Positions 8,385 to 17,264 of a stretch of 35,742 nt of DNA are shown one piece after another. The notes under the pieces are model-generated. The model was not told where the DNA came from. It saw only the letters and a list, made by a program, of their open reading frames with translations, and did not search any database. Origin of the DNA: an uncultured Treponema sp. (GTDB lineage Bacteria; Spirochaetota; Spirochaetia; Treponematales; Treponemataceae). The position numbers and the translations under genes were made by a program. Every line of letters begins with the position of its first letter. The stretch's first letter is position 1. The DNA lies in contig CAMPAL010000012.1 in the NCBI GenBank assembly GCA_946631855.1, positions 1 to 35,742 of the forward strand, read 5' to 3'.

Positions 8385-10016
8385 TTAATTTTGAACCTGG
8401 AAGACCTGGTCAGCTGAGAATTGTTCACCATTGTCTGTTACTACTACAACTATACTGTGATATCCTGGACTTAAAGTAACTGTTTGTGAACCAGTAAGAG
8501 AATCTGCTCCAGAAAGTAATTCACCATCCAGTATCCACTGAACAACTATAGAAGTACTGCTTAAACTTGGAGTGTATGTAGCGGCAAAAGATAAAGTTCC
8601 ACCGGTGTAAGAAACACTAGAAATTGTGAGGTCCCCATCACTTTCTTCCGGATAAGCTGGACTGACTCCAGAATTTTCTACCCATCTTGCGTAGAATTCT
8701 TTATTACCTGTCTCAGTGCCTTTTTCCCAGCCAGATACAGAAACCCCTGCAAAAGTAGAAGATTCATACCATCCAATAAATGTATAATCATTTCGAGAAA
8801 TATCTGATACAGAAGGAAGAGTTACAATATCTTCAATTGTATAAGTTGTAACAGGTGAAGCAGACGAATCAAAACTTCCACCGTTTAAATAATATGCAAT
8901 AGAATAAATTTCCCGACTCCACTTTGCATAAATTGTAAGGTCAGACATATTACTTGTTGGGCAAGCTGTTATTTCCTGAGTATATGCAGAATCAAGATAC
9001 CAGCCTTCAAAACTATAACCTTCATGAGAAGCAAGATCTGTAACAGCTGGTAAAACAAAAGGATTGCTTCGGGTATAACTTTCAGGTGGTGTAAAGCCAC
9101 TTCTCCATTCTGGACTTGCATAAGTAATACCATGGTCAAGAACCCAGGTGATGGAATAAGTAATTTCATTCCATACAGCAGTATAAACCGCACTCTGAGC
9201 TGGATATGTTAAACTTGTTGCAGTTGAAGTTTCAGTTGTAGAATCTGCATAAGAAATATTCCAGTGACTAAAACTTGCTCCTTCTGAAGTTCTATCAGGT
9301 ATAGAAACTCCTGTAACAGGCAATCCATAATAACCATACAAATTCAAAGGACTTGTAACTCCATCATTATAATCTACAGTAAGGAATACTTGAATTCTGT
9401 CATAATAAATCAGAACTTCTGTACTTCCATCATATCTGATTGTTTCCTGGAAGAAGGGCTGGGCAAAAAAGCCTGGAACATTAAGGGCCGCTGCTGCAGT
9501 AGAATGATTTGTAACACCAACCAGATTCTGACGTAAAGAAGTATTTTCTTCATATCCATCCATAGTCAGATTCTGGAACATATGTCTTACAACATAAGGA
9601 ATATCATCACGTTCTTCTACAACTCCATAAAACAGATAAGACTTTGTATCAACAAAAACTTGTAAAACCTGCTGATTATCTTCCGAAAGCTGAATTGTAT
9701 CAGGACAGGTATTATCTGCTGTTTCACTAACCCCCAAAAACTTAAAATAAGCTACTTTATAGCCTGGAATAAGCTGGGAAAGTTCTGCCGCAGGGAAAGA
9801 AGACTGATCTATTGTAGTTCCAATTCTAAAATAGCGGACTACATATTCATCAGAAGTTTCATTCAGATAGAATTTAAAAACAGAACAAGTGTCTTTTTCA
9901 AGATCGTTTTTTAAGTCTCCAAACCAGTCGATTGAACAGGAACTTGCGAGGAGGCCTGTCAGAATTAATAAAAGAGAAAAAAATAATGTTCTGGTTTTAT
10001 AAAAAAATCTCTGCAT
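8385..10016 (-). CDS. Lipoprotein with three InlB-like repeats
   Basis: The 543-aa product has a signal peptide and lipobox ASSC (Cys about residue 27). A non-repetitive region (about 30-200) precedes three InlB/Listeria-Bacteroides-type beta repeats, marked by FSHWNI, FEGWYLD...IYAKW and FIGWYES...FYARW (about 205-445). A small C-terminal Ig-like domain ends at FQVQN. Such repeats are extended stalk modules in surface proteins, so an envelope-exposed lipoprotein is likely; no enzyme motif is visible. The ATG at 10016 shares one base with the upstream stop (TGATG), so translation is probably coupled, with GGAG about 10 bases before the ATG. It is the smallest of three consecutive lipoproteins, which grow to 1209 and 1339 aa downstream. 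Confidence 0.88.
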   Translation of the reverse strand: MQRFFYKTRTLFFSLLLILTGLLASSCSIDWFGDLKNDLEKDTCSVFKFYLNETSDEYVVRYFRIGTTIDQSSFPAAELSQLIPGYKVAYFKFLGVSETADNTCPDTIQLSEDNQQVLQVFVDTKSYLFYGVVEERDDIPYVVRHMFQNLTMDGYEENTSLRQNLVGVTNHSTAAAALNVPGFFAQPFFQETIRYDGSTEVLIYYDRIQVFLTVDYNDGVTSPLNLYGYYGLPVTGVSIPDRTSEGASFSHWNISYADSTTETSTATSLTYPAQSAVYTAVWNEITYSITWVLDHGITYASPEWRSGFTPPESYTRSNPFVLPAVTDLASHEGYSFEGWYLDSAYTQEITACPTSNMSDLTIYAKWSREIYSIAYYLNGGSFDSSASPVTTYTIEDIVTLPSVSDISRNDYTFIGWYESSTFAGVSVSGWEKGTETGNKEFYARWVENSGVSPAYPEESDGDLTISSVSYTGGTLSFAATYTPSLSSTSIVVQWILDGELLSGADSLTGSQTVTLSPGYHSIVVVVTDNGEQFSADQVFQVQN

Positions 10017-11755
10017 CAGAATCTGACTCCAAAAGAAACAAAAGGTATTAAACTGCCTGTTGGCATTTCTTCTATAAATGTATGGGTAAAATTAGCTCCA
10101 ATTTCTAAAGCTGCAACATTAACTGGCATAAAGACTAAAGAAAGTTCTCCATCAGCACAAATAAATCCGTAACTATTTGATGAAGTCTGTTTTCTTGTAG
10201 TGTCTTCGGGATAAGAAACATTAATTTGGAAAAGAGAAACTCCCGCACCTGCTTTTACACCAAGATACAACTTATCTTTTATAAGAGAAATTCGTCCTGC
10301 AAGATTCAGACACACATTCTCTTCATTCATAAGATAAGAAATAACAGAATTACTTTTTTCGACATAAGTACCTGTTGCATTTATGTCAAAACCAAATTTG
10401 TTATTTCCAATTTTAACAGGCAGATATGTAAAATCAAATTTTATTGTAGGAAGCACAGGCCATGCAGAAAGACTGTAAAAATTCTTATCATAAATATTCC
10501 AGGTAAGACCACCGCCCAGCTGAATATTGAAATCTGAAACCTGACGATTCAAAATAGCTTCCCATTTCTTCTGACGTGCAAGTTCCTTATCTTCTTCTTT
10601 CTTTTCTTCAGCAAGACGACGTTCTTCTTCGAGTCTTTCCTGTTCTTGTAATTCTTCCTCAATTTTAAGCTGCTTCTGATTTTCCTTAAAGACTTCTTCT
10701 GCTTCTTTTGCTCTTGCCTCTCTTTCGGCAACTGCCTTAGCCCTTTCCTGAGCCTGAAGTTTTTTTGCTTCTATACGTTTTTCAAGATTTTCATCTTCTT
10801 CTTTCATTTTTTCTGCAGCTGCTTTTGCTCTTTCTTCGGCTTCTTTCTGTCTTTGTCGAGTTTCTTCTATCTTTCTATTACGTTCTGCAATTCTTTCTTC
10901 CTGGAGACGACGTTTTTCTTCCTGCTGTCTTCGTTTTTCTTCCGCTGCAAGACGAGCTTCTTCCTGTTTTTTAAGTTCAGCCGCTTTTTTTGCTTCTTCT
11001 GCAAGTCTTTTCTCTTCCAGTTTCTGCTCTTCAAGTCTCTTCTTTTCTTCTTCTTTTTCTAAGATACGGGCTTCTTCTTCGGCTCTTTCCTTATCTATAT
11101 TTTCAGCCACTCTCTGCTCTGTTTTATCTGTACTTTTTGATATTTCAGATTTTTTTTCTTCAATATTGATAACTTCCGAATCTGTACTCAAACCGCTTGG
11201 ATTAGTTACACGAAGCTTCCAGTCCCCCTCTTCTACTTTTGGGAAGACTGCAGAAGCGGCAACTACCTGACCTGAACTTTCTTTTGTTTTCAGAGTACCA
11301 GTTACAACTTCGTTTGTCTGAGTATTTATCAATTCAATACTTGTTTCTTCTTCAATATTTTTAATTTCAACAGGAAGAGAAAGCTTTTCATTTTTATCAA
11401 TTTCTGTTTCCACCACTTTTGGAACAGACACACTAGGTGCAAGGGCCTTAAGAACGGTGAATTTTCTCCATTCACTCACACTTGACTGACGGCCCAGAAA
11501 ATCAAAAGCATAAACTCTATATTCATAATCACCAGACAAAAGATTTACTGAAATTGAATTAGATGAAGTTTGATGTGTAGAAACTTTTCCATCCGAAAGA
11601 TTTTTTATTTCAACTTTATATTCAATGGCGTTTTTATCAGACTGCCATTTTAAAATCTGTTCAAATTTACCCTTAGACTCTGAATACAAAGAGACTGTCT
11701 GTAAAAGAAAAATGAGGAAAATCAAAATGCTGGAAAATCTAAATCTCTTACTCAC
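10016..11755 (-). CDS. Exported coiled-coil protein with C-terminal outer-membrane barrel
   Basis: The 579-aa product has a cleavable-type signal peptide (SSILIFLIFLLQTVSLYSES). Two beta-sandwich modules follow (about 30-200), the first ending GDYEYRVYAFDFLGRQS. A long Lys/Glu/Arg/Ala coiled coil of TolA-like composition spans about 205-400. The last ~175 residues look like a small beta-barrel: alternating hydrophobic strands (FNIQLGGGLTWNIYD, LGVKAGAGVSLFQI, ALEIGANFTHTF) and a terminal FVSFGVRF with C-terminal Phe, as in BamA-dependent outer-membrane proteins. The coiled coil could span the periplasm. The start codon is GTG (11753-11755), which overlaps the FecR-like gene by 8 bases, with a weak GGGA upstream. 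From memory, T. pallidum has a cyclase/FecR-like/fibronectin-binding gene trio (TP0485-TP0483) that may be its counterpart; I could not check this. Confidence 0.82.
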   Translation of the reverse strand: MSKRFRFSSILIFLIFLLQTVSLYSESKGKFEQILKWQSDKNAIEYKVEIKNLSDGKVSTHQTSSNSISVNLLSGDYEYRVYAFDFLGRQSSVSEWRKFTVLKALAPSVSVPKVVETEIDKNEKLSLPVEIKNIEEETSIELINTQTNEVVTGTLKTKESSGQVVAASAVFPKVEEGDWKLRVTNPSGLSTDSEVINIEEKKSEISKSTDKTEQRVAENIDKERAEEEARILEKEEEKKRLEEQKLEEKRLAEEAKKAAELKKQEEARLAAEEKRRQQEEKRRLQEERIAERNRKIEETRQRQKEAEERAKAAAEKMKEEDENLEKRIEAKKLQAQERAKAVAEREARAKEAEEVFKENQKQLKIEEELQEQERLEEERRLAEEKKEEDKELARQKKWEAILNRQVSDFNIQLGGGLTWNIYDKNFYSLSAWPVLPTIKFDFTYLPVKIGNNKFGFDINATGTYVEKSNSVISYLMNEENVCLNLAGRISLIKDKLYLGVKAGAGVSLFQINVSYPEDTTRKQTSSNSYGFICADGELSLVFMPVNVAALEIGANFTHTFIEEMPTGSLIPFVSFGVRF

Positions 11756-14567
11756 CGTACAGTTTTCCCGGGTCTATTGTTTCAATCTTTCCTGGCAATT
11801 CAAATTTAATTTTGAAATTACCGCCTGCTGCTTTACTGCTCTGTTCTTCAAAACCATCACGTGCATGAACATAAGCTGTAACATTCCATTCAAAATCTCC
11901 AATATCAAGTATTGAAAGATCTTTTATTTTTACTTCAGAATTTCTAAGGTTCTTTGCCTCATAAATTCTCTTCAAACTTCCATTTGGATTTACATAATAA
12001 AGTGTAAATTTATAATCGGTAGCACCAGCAACATCAGCCCAGTCAAAACTGATATTTCTGTTCTTTTTAAGATATTCAGAATCAATTACCTGTGTCTGAG
12101 AAGGAGAAACCAACCTTGGTGAAGCAAGTTCTGGAACCGGTCTTACTTCAAATGAATAAGTTTCCTGAGCATCAAGAGGAATTCCTTCTGCTGAACTTGC
12201 ACGAATTGTCCACTGATAATTTCCTGCTTCCAGTCTTTCAAGACTAATCTGATTTCTAGGATTATTGATAGTCTTTACTACCTTCATAGTTCCATTTGCT
12301 TGATGTTTTCTCAGAACAAATTCTGAACGGGCAACTTTATCACCCTGTCTCCAGACTAATACAGTTGGACTACGAAGTGCTGTGAGTCCCTGAATACTTG
12401 CATTATTTGCAGGAGAAACCAGATGTACCGGATCTGGCCCACGAATAGTAAAATTAACTTCGGAAATATGACTGCTTCTTCTTGGAGCAATTTCTGTTTC
12501 TTCACTGAAGGCCTGAACAGTTCCCCTGTAACTTTCTGGAGGCAAAGCGATATTGGCAAAATTTTCCCGGGTAGAAGAAACTTCTTTTACAAGTTTATTG
12601 TTATTTCCATAAATCTTAACTTTGTAATAATCAGCCTCTCTTACTGGAGCCCAGGCAATTCTTACCCTTCCTTCACCATAAACAGTTAATGTTGAAGAAG
12701 CCAAAGGTGAAGTAATATTTGGTCTTGCAAGAGGATTCAAAACAGAAAGACTTCTTGGACTTGTATAAATTAATTCACCAGTTAATGGGTTTTCAATTGC
12801 AACTCGCCAGTAATAACTTCCTGCATTAAGACTTACATCTCTAACTTCAGGAACGCTGCTTCTTATCTCTTTCAAATCCTGCTTAAAATCTGAAGATGAA
12901 GAAATCTGGAAAATTGAAGTTATATTTCCACGGTTATATTCAGGAGCTAACTTCCAGCTGAACACAGTAGCAAGAAGTTTCTCTTTTTCAGCAGCAAACG
13001 CATCTGGTGGATAAACCAGTTTATTTTCCCCAGGAACATATTCTTCAACTCTGAAAGATCTTACATCAGAGGAAACAGGCACTTTATCAGAAGGAGAAGT
13101 TCTTACAACCCTCCAGTAGTAAGTTCCCTGAGGAAGACTTTCCAAAGTAAAATTATCTGTTACACGAGTTAGTTTAGTTGTTTTTTCGTAAACATCATCC
13201 TTAAAAGCCTGATCTTTTGCGACTTCCAGTTTATACTCAGCCGATTTTGCGTCAGATTTCCACTGGAAAGTTACAGGACTAACCTTCATAGGACTAAAAG
13301 TCAATTTACCTTTATGAGCAGGAATACTTAATTTTGGTGGAAGGACTTCTGCAAGTTTTTCAACAGAGAAAGATGATATTGCAGAAGATTTTCCGTCCCC
13401 GATAGAATTTACTTTATAATAAGGAGTAATTCGCCAGTAATAAGTTCCCTGACCAAGTTTTTTCAAAGTGAACTGTTCATTTGTAATATCATCAGAAATA
13501 ATAGGATTAGACAAATCCTGAGAGGCAGAAACTTCAAGATGATAATGTTCTGCATAATCATTTCCAGACCAGGCCAGCTGAACGGCAGGAAAATCTTCTT
13601 CATGATAACTAAAAGAAGAGCCCCGCACTGGTGATTTTAAAACTACAGGAGCAACGGCTTCAACAGTAATTCTACCGCTTGAACCAAGAGCCTTCTGTCC
13701 CTGAGGGTAAACTCTCCAGTACAATCTTCCAAGCGGAGAATCAATCTTAATTTCATTTTTATTATTTACCGAATAAGTGTTCTGTATTTTGCTGAAATCT
13801 TTATCAAAAGAAGTTTCTACTGTAATACTATCTTTTTCATATTCACCAGAAGCTGTCCATTTCAGAAGGACTGGAATAGATTTTTCCTGATTAAAAGCCA
13901 GAAGTTTTGTATCGCTTGAAATTGAAGTAACTGTCAAAGGTTCTTTTTTAATTTCTCCGGAAGAAGCAACTTTTACAGTTTCACCCGAAGTTAATACCTG
14001 AGCCTGTTCTCTTCCATCGGCAGAATGACTTGTTACAGTTGCATTTCCAGCCTGAAGCTTAAAACTGTTATCTCCGGAAGAAGAATTTGTGGCTGCAGAA
14101 AGTTTACTTCCTTTATCAAGCTTAAAGACAGAACCATTTTCCATTGCAAGAGAAACAGATTTCTGCTCGCTGGATGCAGTTGTATCAAGTTCGATATTAC
14201 CGTCATTAACAGAAAGGGTTAAACCTTTTTCTTTTGTGTAAGAAACCTGAATCATGGTATTTTCATGCAAATCAAGAACTGTACCATCTTCAAAGGTGAT
14301 TTTTGCAGTCGCACCATCTGCGGTACGGATTGTATCTGAATCATAAAGAGGAGAATTCTGCTGTAATCTTTCCCAGACAACCCGATCATTGTATTTTCGC
14401 TGGGCTATCTTACGTTTAAATTCAATTTTTGCAATCTGATCTTTATCTTTTCGAGAAGAACTGCTGTTCAGGTCTTTCCAGAACATATAAATACTTGCAG
14501 CACAAACTCCTGAACAGATGATTACAATAAGAAAATCACGTAGCCTTAATCTTGCTTTCTTCTGCAT
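11748..14567 (-). CDS. FecR-domain membrane protein with tandem Fn3/Ig-like modules
   Basis: The 939-aa product has an N-terminal membrane anchor (FLIVIICSGVCAASIYMFW, about 12-30) and then a FecR domain (about 65-200) with SDTIRTADGATAKITFEDGT and VNDGNIELDT. Roughly seven ~100-residue beta-sandwich modules fill the rest. Each has a hydrophobic-W core and most end in a YYWRV-type strand (LYWRVYPQG, TYYWRITPY, TYYWRVVRT, SYYWRVAIE, NYQWTIRAS, DFEWNVTAY). FecR domains act either in iron-siderophore signalling or, in proteins like this one, as surface/peptidoglycan-associated modules. No ECF sigma factor or TonB receptor is nearby, so classical Fec signalling is unlikely. The ATG at 14567 lies inside the cyclase gene (32-base overlap), with GGAG about 12 bases before it. 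The last module resembles the N-terminal module of the next protein. Confidence 0.87.
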   Translation of the reverse strand: MQKKARLRLRDFLIVIICSGVCAASIYMFWKDLNSSSSRKDKDQIAKIEFKRKIAQRKYNDRVVWERLQQNSPLYDSDTIRTADGATAKITFEDGTVLDLHENTMIQVSYTKEKGLTLSVNDGNIELDTTASSEQKSVSLAMENGSVFKLDKGSKLSAATNSSSGDNSFKLQAGNATVTSHSADGREQAQVLTSGETVKVASSGEIKKEPLTVTSISSDTKLLAFNQEKSIPVLLKWTASGEYEKDSITVETSFDKDFSKIQNTYSVNNKNEIKIDSPLGRLYWRVYPQGQKALGSSGRITVEAVAPVVLKSPVRGSSFSYHEEDFPAVQLAWSGNDYAEHYHLEVSASQDLSNPIISDDITNEQFTLKKLGQGTYYWRITPYYKVNSIGDGKSSAISSFSVEKLAEVLPPKLSIPAHKGKLTFSPMKVSPVTFQWKSDAKSAEYKLEVAKDQAFKDDVYEKTTKLTRVTDNFTLESLPQGTYYWRVVRTSPSDKVPVSSDVRSFRVEEYVPGENKLVYPPDAFAAEKEKLLATVFSWKLAPEYNRGNITSIFQISSSSDFKQDLKEIRSSVPEVRDVSLNAGSYYWRVAIENPLTGELIYTSPRSLSVLNPLARPNITSPLASSTLTVYGEGRVRIAWAPVREADYYKVKIYGNNNKLVKEVSSTRENFANIALPPESYRGTVQAFSEETEIAPRRSSHISEVNFTIRGPDPVHLVSPANNASIQGLTALRSPTVLVWRQGDKVARSEFVLRKHQANGTMKVVKTINNPRNQISLERLEAGNYQWTIRASSAEGIPLDAQETYSFEVRPVPELASPRLVSPSQTQVIDSEYLKKNRNISFDWADVAGATDYKFTLYYVNPNGSLKRIYEAKNLRNSEVKIKDLSILDIGDFEWNVTAYVHARDGFEEQSSKAAGGNFKIKFELPGKIETIDPGKLYGE

Positions 14568-16833
14568 CTAAGTTTACTTCTCCAAAATCAGGAGTTGGAA
14601 TTCCTAACAAAGTTCTAACTTCTGCCAGTGTTTTTGGACCTTTTGAACCAATGGCACGGGCACAATCAGGATCAAGTTTGAATTTAGGGTCTCCTTTTCT
14701 AAAGAAACCTTCAATATCAAACTGAGGCATATTTACAACTCCATAGAAATGCTGTTTACCCTTTCCTTTTACTTCAAAAGTAACAGGAATTACTTCAACA
14801 ACAACTTCATATTTAAGATTTTCAGGTTTAATTTTATAATTATTTTCAGGACAACGAATAAAATCTTTCTTTAACAAATCATAAGTATCCTGAGTGATTA
14901 ACATATCAGTTCCACAAGGTTTATTTGATGATTCTGTACGACTGGCAAGGTTTACGGCATCACCAATAGAAGTAAATTCCATCTTGTCGTAAGAACCCAT
15001 AAAACCAACTGTAGCACGACCAGAATTTAAGCCGGAACCAATGCGGATATGAGGTTTATACTTTGCATAAGGTTCGCCTTCATGAGCTTTGGTGAAAGCT
15101 TCTGCCTTTTTGTTATATTCCATCAGAGCATAACGCATGGCAGTTGTTGCCATAATAGCACTTACAGCATCCTGTTTTACATGTTTTTCATGAATTGCCT
15201 TAAATTTTGCCTTACGAGGATCAGAATCAGGCCATTTTTCATAATCCAGGCTGTCATCACGCAGAACGCCCCAGCAGGCCATGATGGCATCACCTTCAAA
15301 CTTATCAACATTTCCACCAGAAATAGAAATACAGTTTACCATACGGCCCATGTAATCATTCAAAAATCCGATGATTTCTCCCGCAGACTTTTCACCAAAA
15401 CGCTTGTTGAATCCATCAGAAATTGCAGTAAAGCCTCGAATATCTGAGAAGAAAATTGTGATATCTTTCAAATGTGGCTGGAAGTCAATTTTATGAGTAA
15501 CAATAGCTCTTGTAACTCCCTTATTGGTCAACCGGGTAAAAGTATTAAGGATTTCCTGTTCCGCTTTTGTAGAACGAATAAGAACACCAATTTCATCCTT
15601 TCGCTTTGTCTTAAGCTGATTTAAAAGAGGTGTTTCAAAATTACCGGCATTAATCTCGTTTGTAACCGCAGTAAGTTCTTTAAGTGGTGTACTCAAAGAT
15701 TTAGAAAAGAACCATACAATCATAATTGCGATTGAAAGAATGGCAATTGTAAGATAAACATTTCGACGGGTGGTTGCATTTACTGCTTCAAGTACTATTC
15801 GGGTCTGAACTTCAGTTATAACAGCACAACCTGCAAAAGTTAATTTTGTAAAAGCACCAATATATTCTACATCTTCAGTATTAACATAAGTAAGCTGTTC
15901 ACTTCCTGTTTTTGCAGAAGGAAGAAGTTTTACCAGATAATGATCCCGATATTCTGCTGCCCTTTTCATAAGGTCCAGGTCAGGGTGAACAATAATTGTA
16001 CCGTCATCATTAACTAAGAATGAAAGATTTATAGAACTGGTTGAATAAGATTCAGAAAGATCTTCCAGAGATGAATAAATTACAACTACATCATTATTAT
16101 CATCTGAGCGAATTGGTGTAAAAATTGCCACAATCTGTTCACCAAAAAAAGGAGTTGCATTCATAACTGAAACAATTCCATTTTTTGCACGGTCAACTTT
16201 TTCACTTTCCTGTTCTGAATAAAGATTTACAAGTTCTGAATCCAGCTCATGAGCAGCAAAGTAAGCTCTGTTCACAAAAACATCATCATCATAAATAAAT
16301 TTAAAAGCGACGATTCCTTTGTTTCTTTCAAAAAAACGGGCTGCCTTATTCTGCAACTCTTCTTTTTCATCATCAGAAGAAATATTGTCATAAAACATTC
16401 CGACAGAAGAAACAATCGAATTAAAACGACTTTCTGTATCTGCGGCTGTACGACTGTTAATTGTCAGGTTGTTTTCTTCGGCATTAACCCTTACATCAGA
16501 AGAAATGTAATAAGATACAAGAACTGTAATTAAAATAAGGGAAAGACTTACAATGGCGGATATAATTCCAATCAATTTTCCACCAATTGAATATCTCGAC
16601 TTAACTGAACTTACAGTCTTCTTTTTATTCTTTACAAAATCCGCTGGCCTGGCGGCAGAATAAGTTTTTGAACTCTCAACTTTTTTGTCCACTACAGGAG
16701 TTTTTTTTACAATTTGTTTTTTAACTTCAGTACTTTCTGGACTTATCTGCTTAAGAATTGAAACTGATTCATCATTCCCGGCAGGCTTACCTCTGGGAAC
16801 AAAGGAGCCATAATTAATATCATTCTTACTCAC
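14536..16833 (-). CDS. Membrane class III adenylate cyclase (Cache-like sensor-HAMP-CYC)
   Basis: This enzyme should convert ATP to cAMP. Numbering from the GTG at 16833 (765 aa), a basic cytoplasmic tail of ~85 residues precedes TM1 (about 86-109). Next come an extracytoplasmic Cache-like sensor (LVNDDGTIIVHPD), TM2 (NVYLTIAILSIAIMIVWFF), a HAMP segment and the CYC domain. Catalytic elements are present: metal Asp in FFSDIRGF and KFEGDAIMACWG, an adenine-selecting Lys (KFEGD) and Asp (IGDAVNLASR), plus the transition-state Asn/Arg of NLASR. The Lys/Asp pair points to ATP over GTP. The ORF track starts at a TTG (16872), but that codon is the promoter's -35 box. GTG 16833 is the first usable start, only about 4 bases past the predicted transcript start and without a Shine-Dalgarno. 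It heads the envelope operon. Confidence 0.9.
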   Translation of the reverse strand: MSKNDINYGSFVPRGKPAGNDESVSILKQISPESTEVKKQIVKKTPVVDKKVESSKTYSAARPADFVKNKKKTVSSVKSRYSIGGKLIGIISAIVSLSLILITVLVSYYISSDVRVNAEENNLTINSRTAADTESRFNSIVSSVGMFYDNISSDDEKEELQNKAARFFERNKGIVAFKFIYDDDVFVNRAYFAAHELDSELVNLYSEQESEKVDRAKNGIVSVMNATPFFGEQIVAIFTPIRSDDNNDVVVIYSSLEDLSESYSTSSINLSFLVNDDGTIIVHPDLDLMKRAAEYRDHYLVKLLPSAKTGSEQLTYVNTEDVEYIGAFTKLTFAGCAVITEVQTRIVLEAVNATTRRNVYLTIAILSIAIMIVWFFSKSLSTPLKELTAVTNEINAGNFETPLLNQLKTKRKDEIGVLIRSTKAEQEILNTFTRLTNKGVTRAIVTHKIDFQPHLKDITIFFSDIRGFTAISDGFNKRFGEKSAGEIIGFLNDYMGRMVNCISISGGNVDKFEGDAIMACWGVLRDDSLDYEKWPDSDPRKAKFKAIHEKHVKQDAVSAIMATTAMRYALMEYNKKAEAFTKAHEGEPYAKYKPHIRIGSGLNSGRATVGFMGSYDKMEFTSIGDAVNLASRTESSNKPCGTDMLITQDTYDLLKKDFIRCPENNYKIKPENLKYEVVVEVIPVTFEVKGKGKQHFYGVVNMPQFDIEGFFRKGDPKFKLDPDCARAIGSKGPKTLAEVRTLLGIPTPDFGEVNLDAEESKIKAT

Positions 16834-16843
16834 AATAGCAAAA

Positions 16844-16872
16844 ATTATACTATATAAGCCACATTTAAACAA
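16844..16872 (-). promoter_or_regulatory. Promoter of the cyclase-lipoprotein operon, nearly leaderless
   Basis: On the minus strand TTGTTT (16867-16872), a 17-base spacer and a perfect TATAAT (16844-16849) form a sigma70-like promoter. Transcription should start near 16837, about 4 bases before the GTG at 16833. No Shine-Dalgarno can fit, so the mRNA would be leaderless or nearly so. Confidence 0.7.
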
Positions 16873-16873
16873 T

Positions 16874-16912
16874 AAAGGGAAGAAAAATCTGTTATATTTC
16901 TTCCCTTTTTTT
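16874..16912. terminator. Intrinsic terminator hairpin
   Basis: AAAGGGAAGAAA (16874-16885) pairs perfectly with TTTCTTCCCTTT (16897-16908) around an 11-base loop. On the plus strand it ends in a run of T; on the minus strand it is followed by TTTATTGTTT. It lies just after the small membrane-protein gene on the minus strand, so its likely job is to end that transcript before the cyclase promoter. Confidence 0.75.
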
Positions 16913-16947
16913 AAGAAAATTAAGATGTAAATTAACCAAAAAAACGA

Positions 16948-17175
16948 TTATTTTTCTTCTTCGTTTTTAGCCAAATCTTCTTTTTTTGCTTCTTTTTTGT
17001 CTTTAATATCAGCTGCACCAATGAAAAGACAAATCAGACCAACAAAAGCTGCAAGAACAGGAACTGAACCTTTTAAGAAGGCAATTACATCTGCTCCCCA
17101 GTTAAGAGGGCACATTGGTAATACAGCAAAAACTGTAAATGCAATAAAAATCAGACCTAAAATAATAGCAACCAT
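16948..17175 (-). CDS. Small two-helix membrane protein, function unknown
   Basis: The 75-aa product has two hydrophobic segments (VAIILGLIFIAFTVFAVLP, about 2-20; GSVPVLAAFVGLICLFIGAA, about 36-55) and a charged Lys/Glu tail of ~20 residues. I do not recognise a family. A strong GAGGTG Shine-Dalgarno 5 bases before the ATG and a terminator behind it make this a convincing single-gene unit. The hairpin-plus-tail layout (hydrophobic helices, then a KE-rich cytoplasmic tail) resembles the other small membrane protein at 26734-26973, though sequence similarity is not obvious. Confidence 0.78.
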   Translation of the reverse strand: MVAIILGLIFIAFTVFAVLPMCPLNWGADVIAFLKGSVPVLAAFVGLICLFIGAADIKDKKEAKKEDLAKNEEEK

Positions 17176-17207
17176 AATTCACCTCAAATTCGATTTTTAA
17201 TAATTAA

Positions 17208-17236
17208 AAGATAATCCAAATAAGTAATGCTTGCAA
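17208..17236 (-). promoter_or_regulatory. Possible promoter of the small membrane-protein gene
   Basis: TTGCAA (17231-17236), 17 bases, then TATCTT (17208-17213) on the minus strand. Each box matches the sigma70 consensus at four of six positions. Predicted transcript start is near 17201, giving a ~25-base leader that contains the GAGGTG site. Confidence 0.35.
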
Positions 17237-17258
17237 GAAAATAATTCTCAAAAACTTA

Positions 17259-17264
17259 TTGACA
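17259..17264 (+). promoter_or_regulatory. Consensus -35 box upstream of potA (no clear -10)
   Basis: A perfect TTGACA lies 131 bases before the potA ATG, but the bases at normal spacing (CATTTT) are a poor -10. It may be an activator-dependent or weak promoter. The region from here to 17395 is an AT-rich potA leader in which I see no other strong structure. Confidence 0.3.

Noticed and set aside
10765-11062. Plus-strand ORFs opposite the coiled-coil gene (Leu/Phe-rich products)
   Set aside because: They are the reverse complement of repetitive Lys/Glu codons, with no ribosome-binding site, and are shadows of the coiled coil.
15049-15447. 132-aa plus-strand ORF within the cyclase gene
   Set aside because: It is antisense to the CYC catalytic domain and shows no independent evidence of coding.
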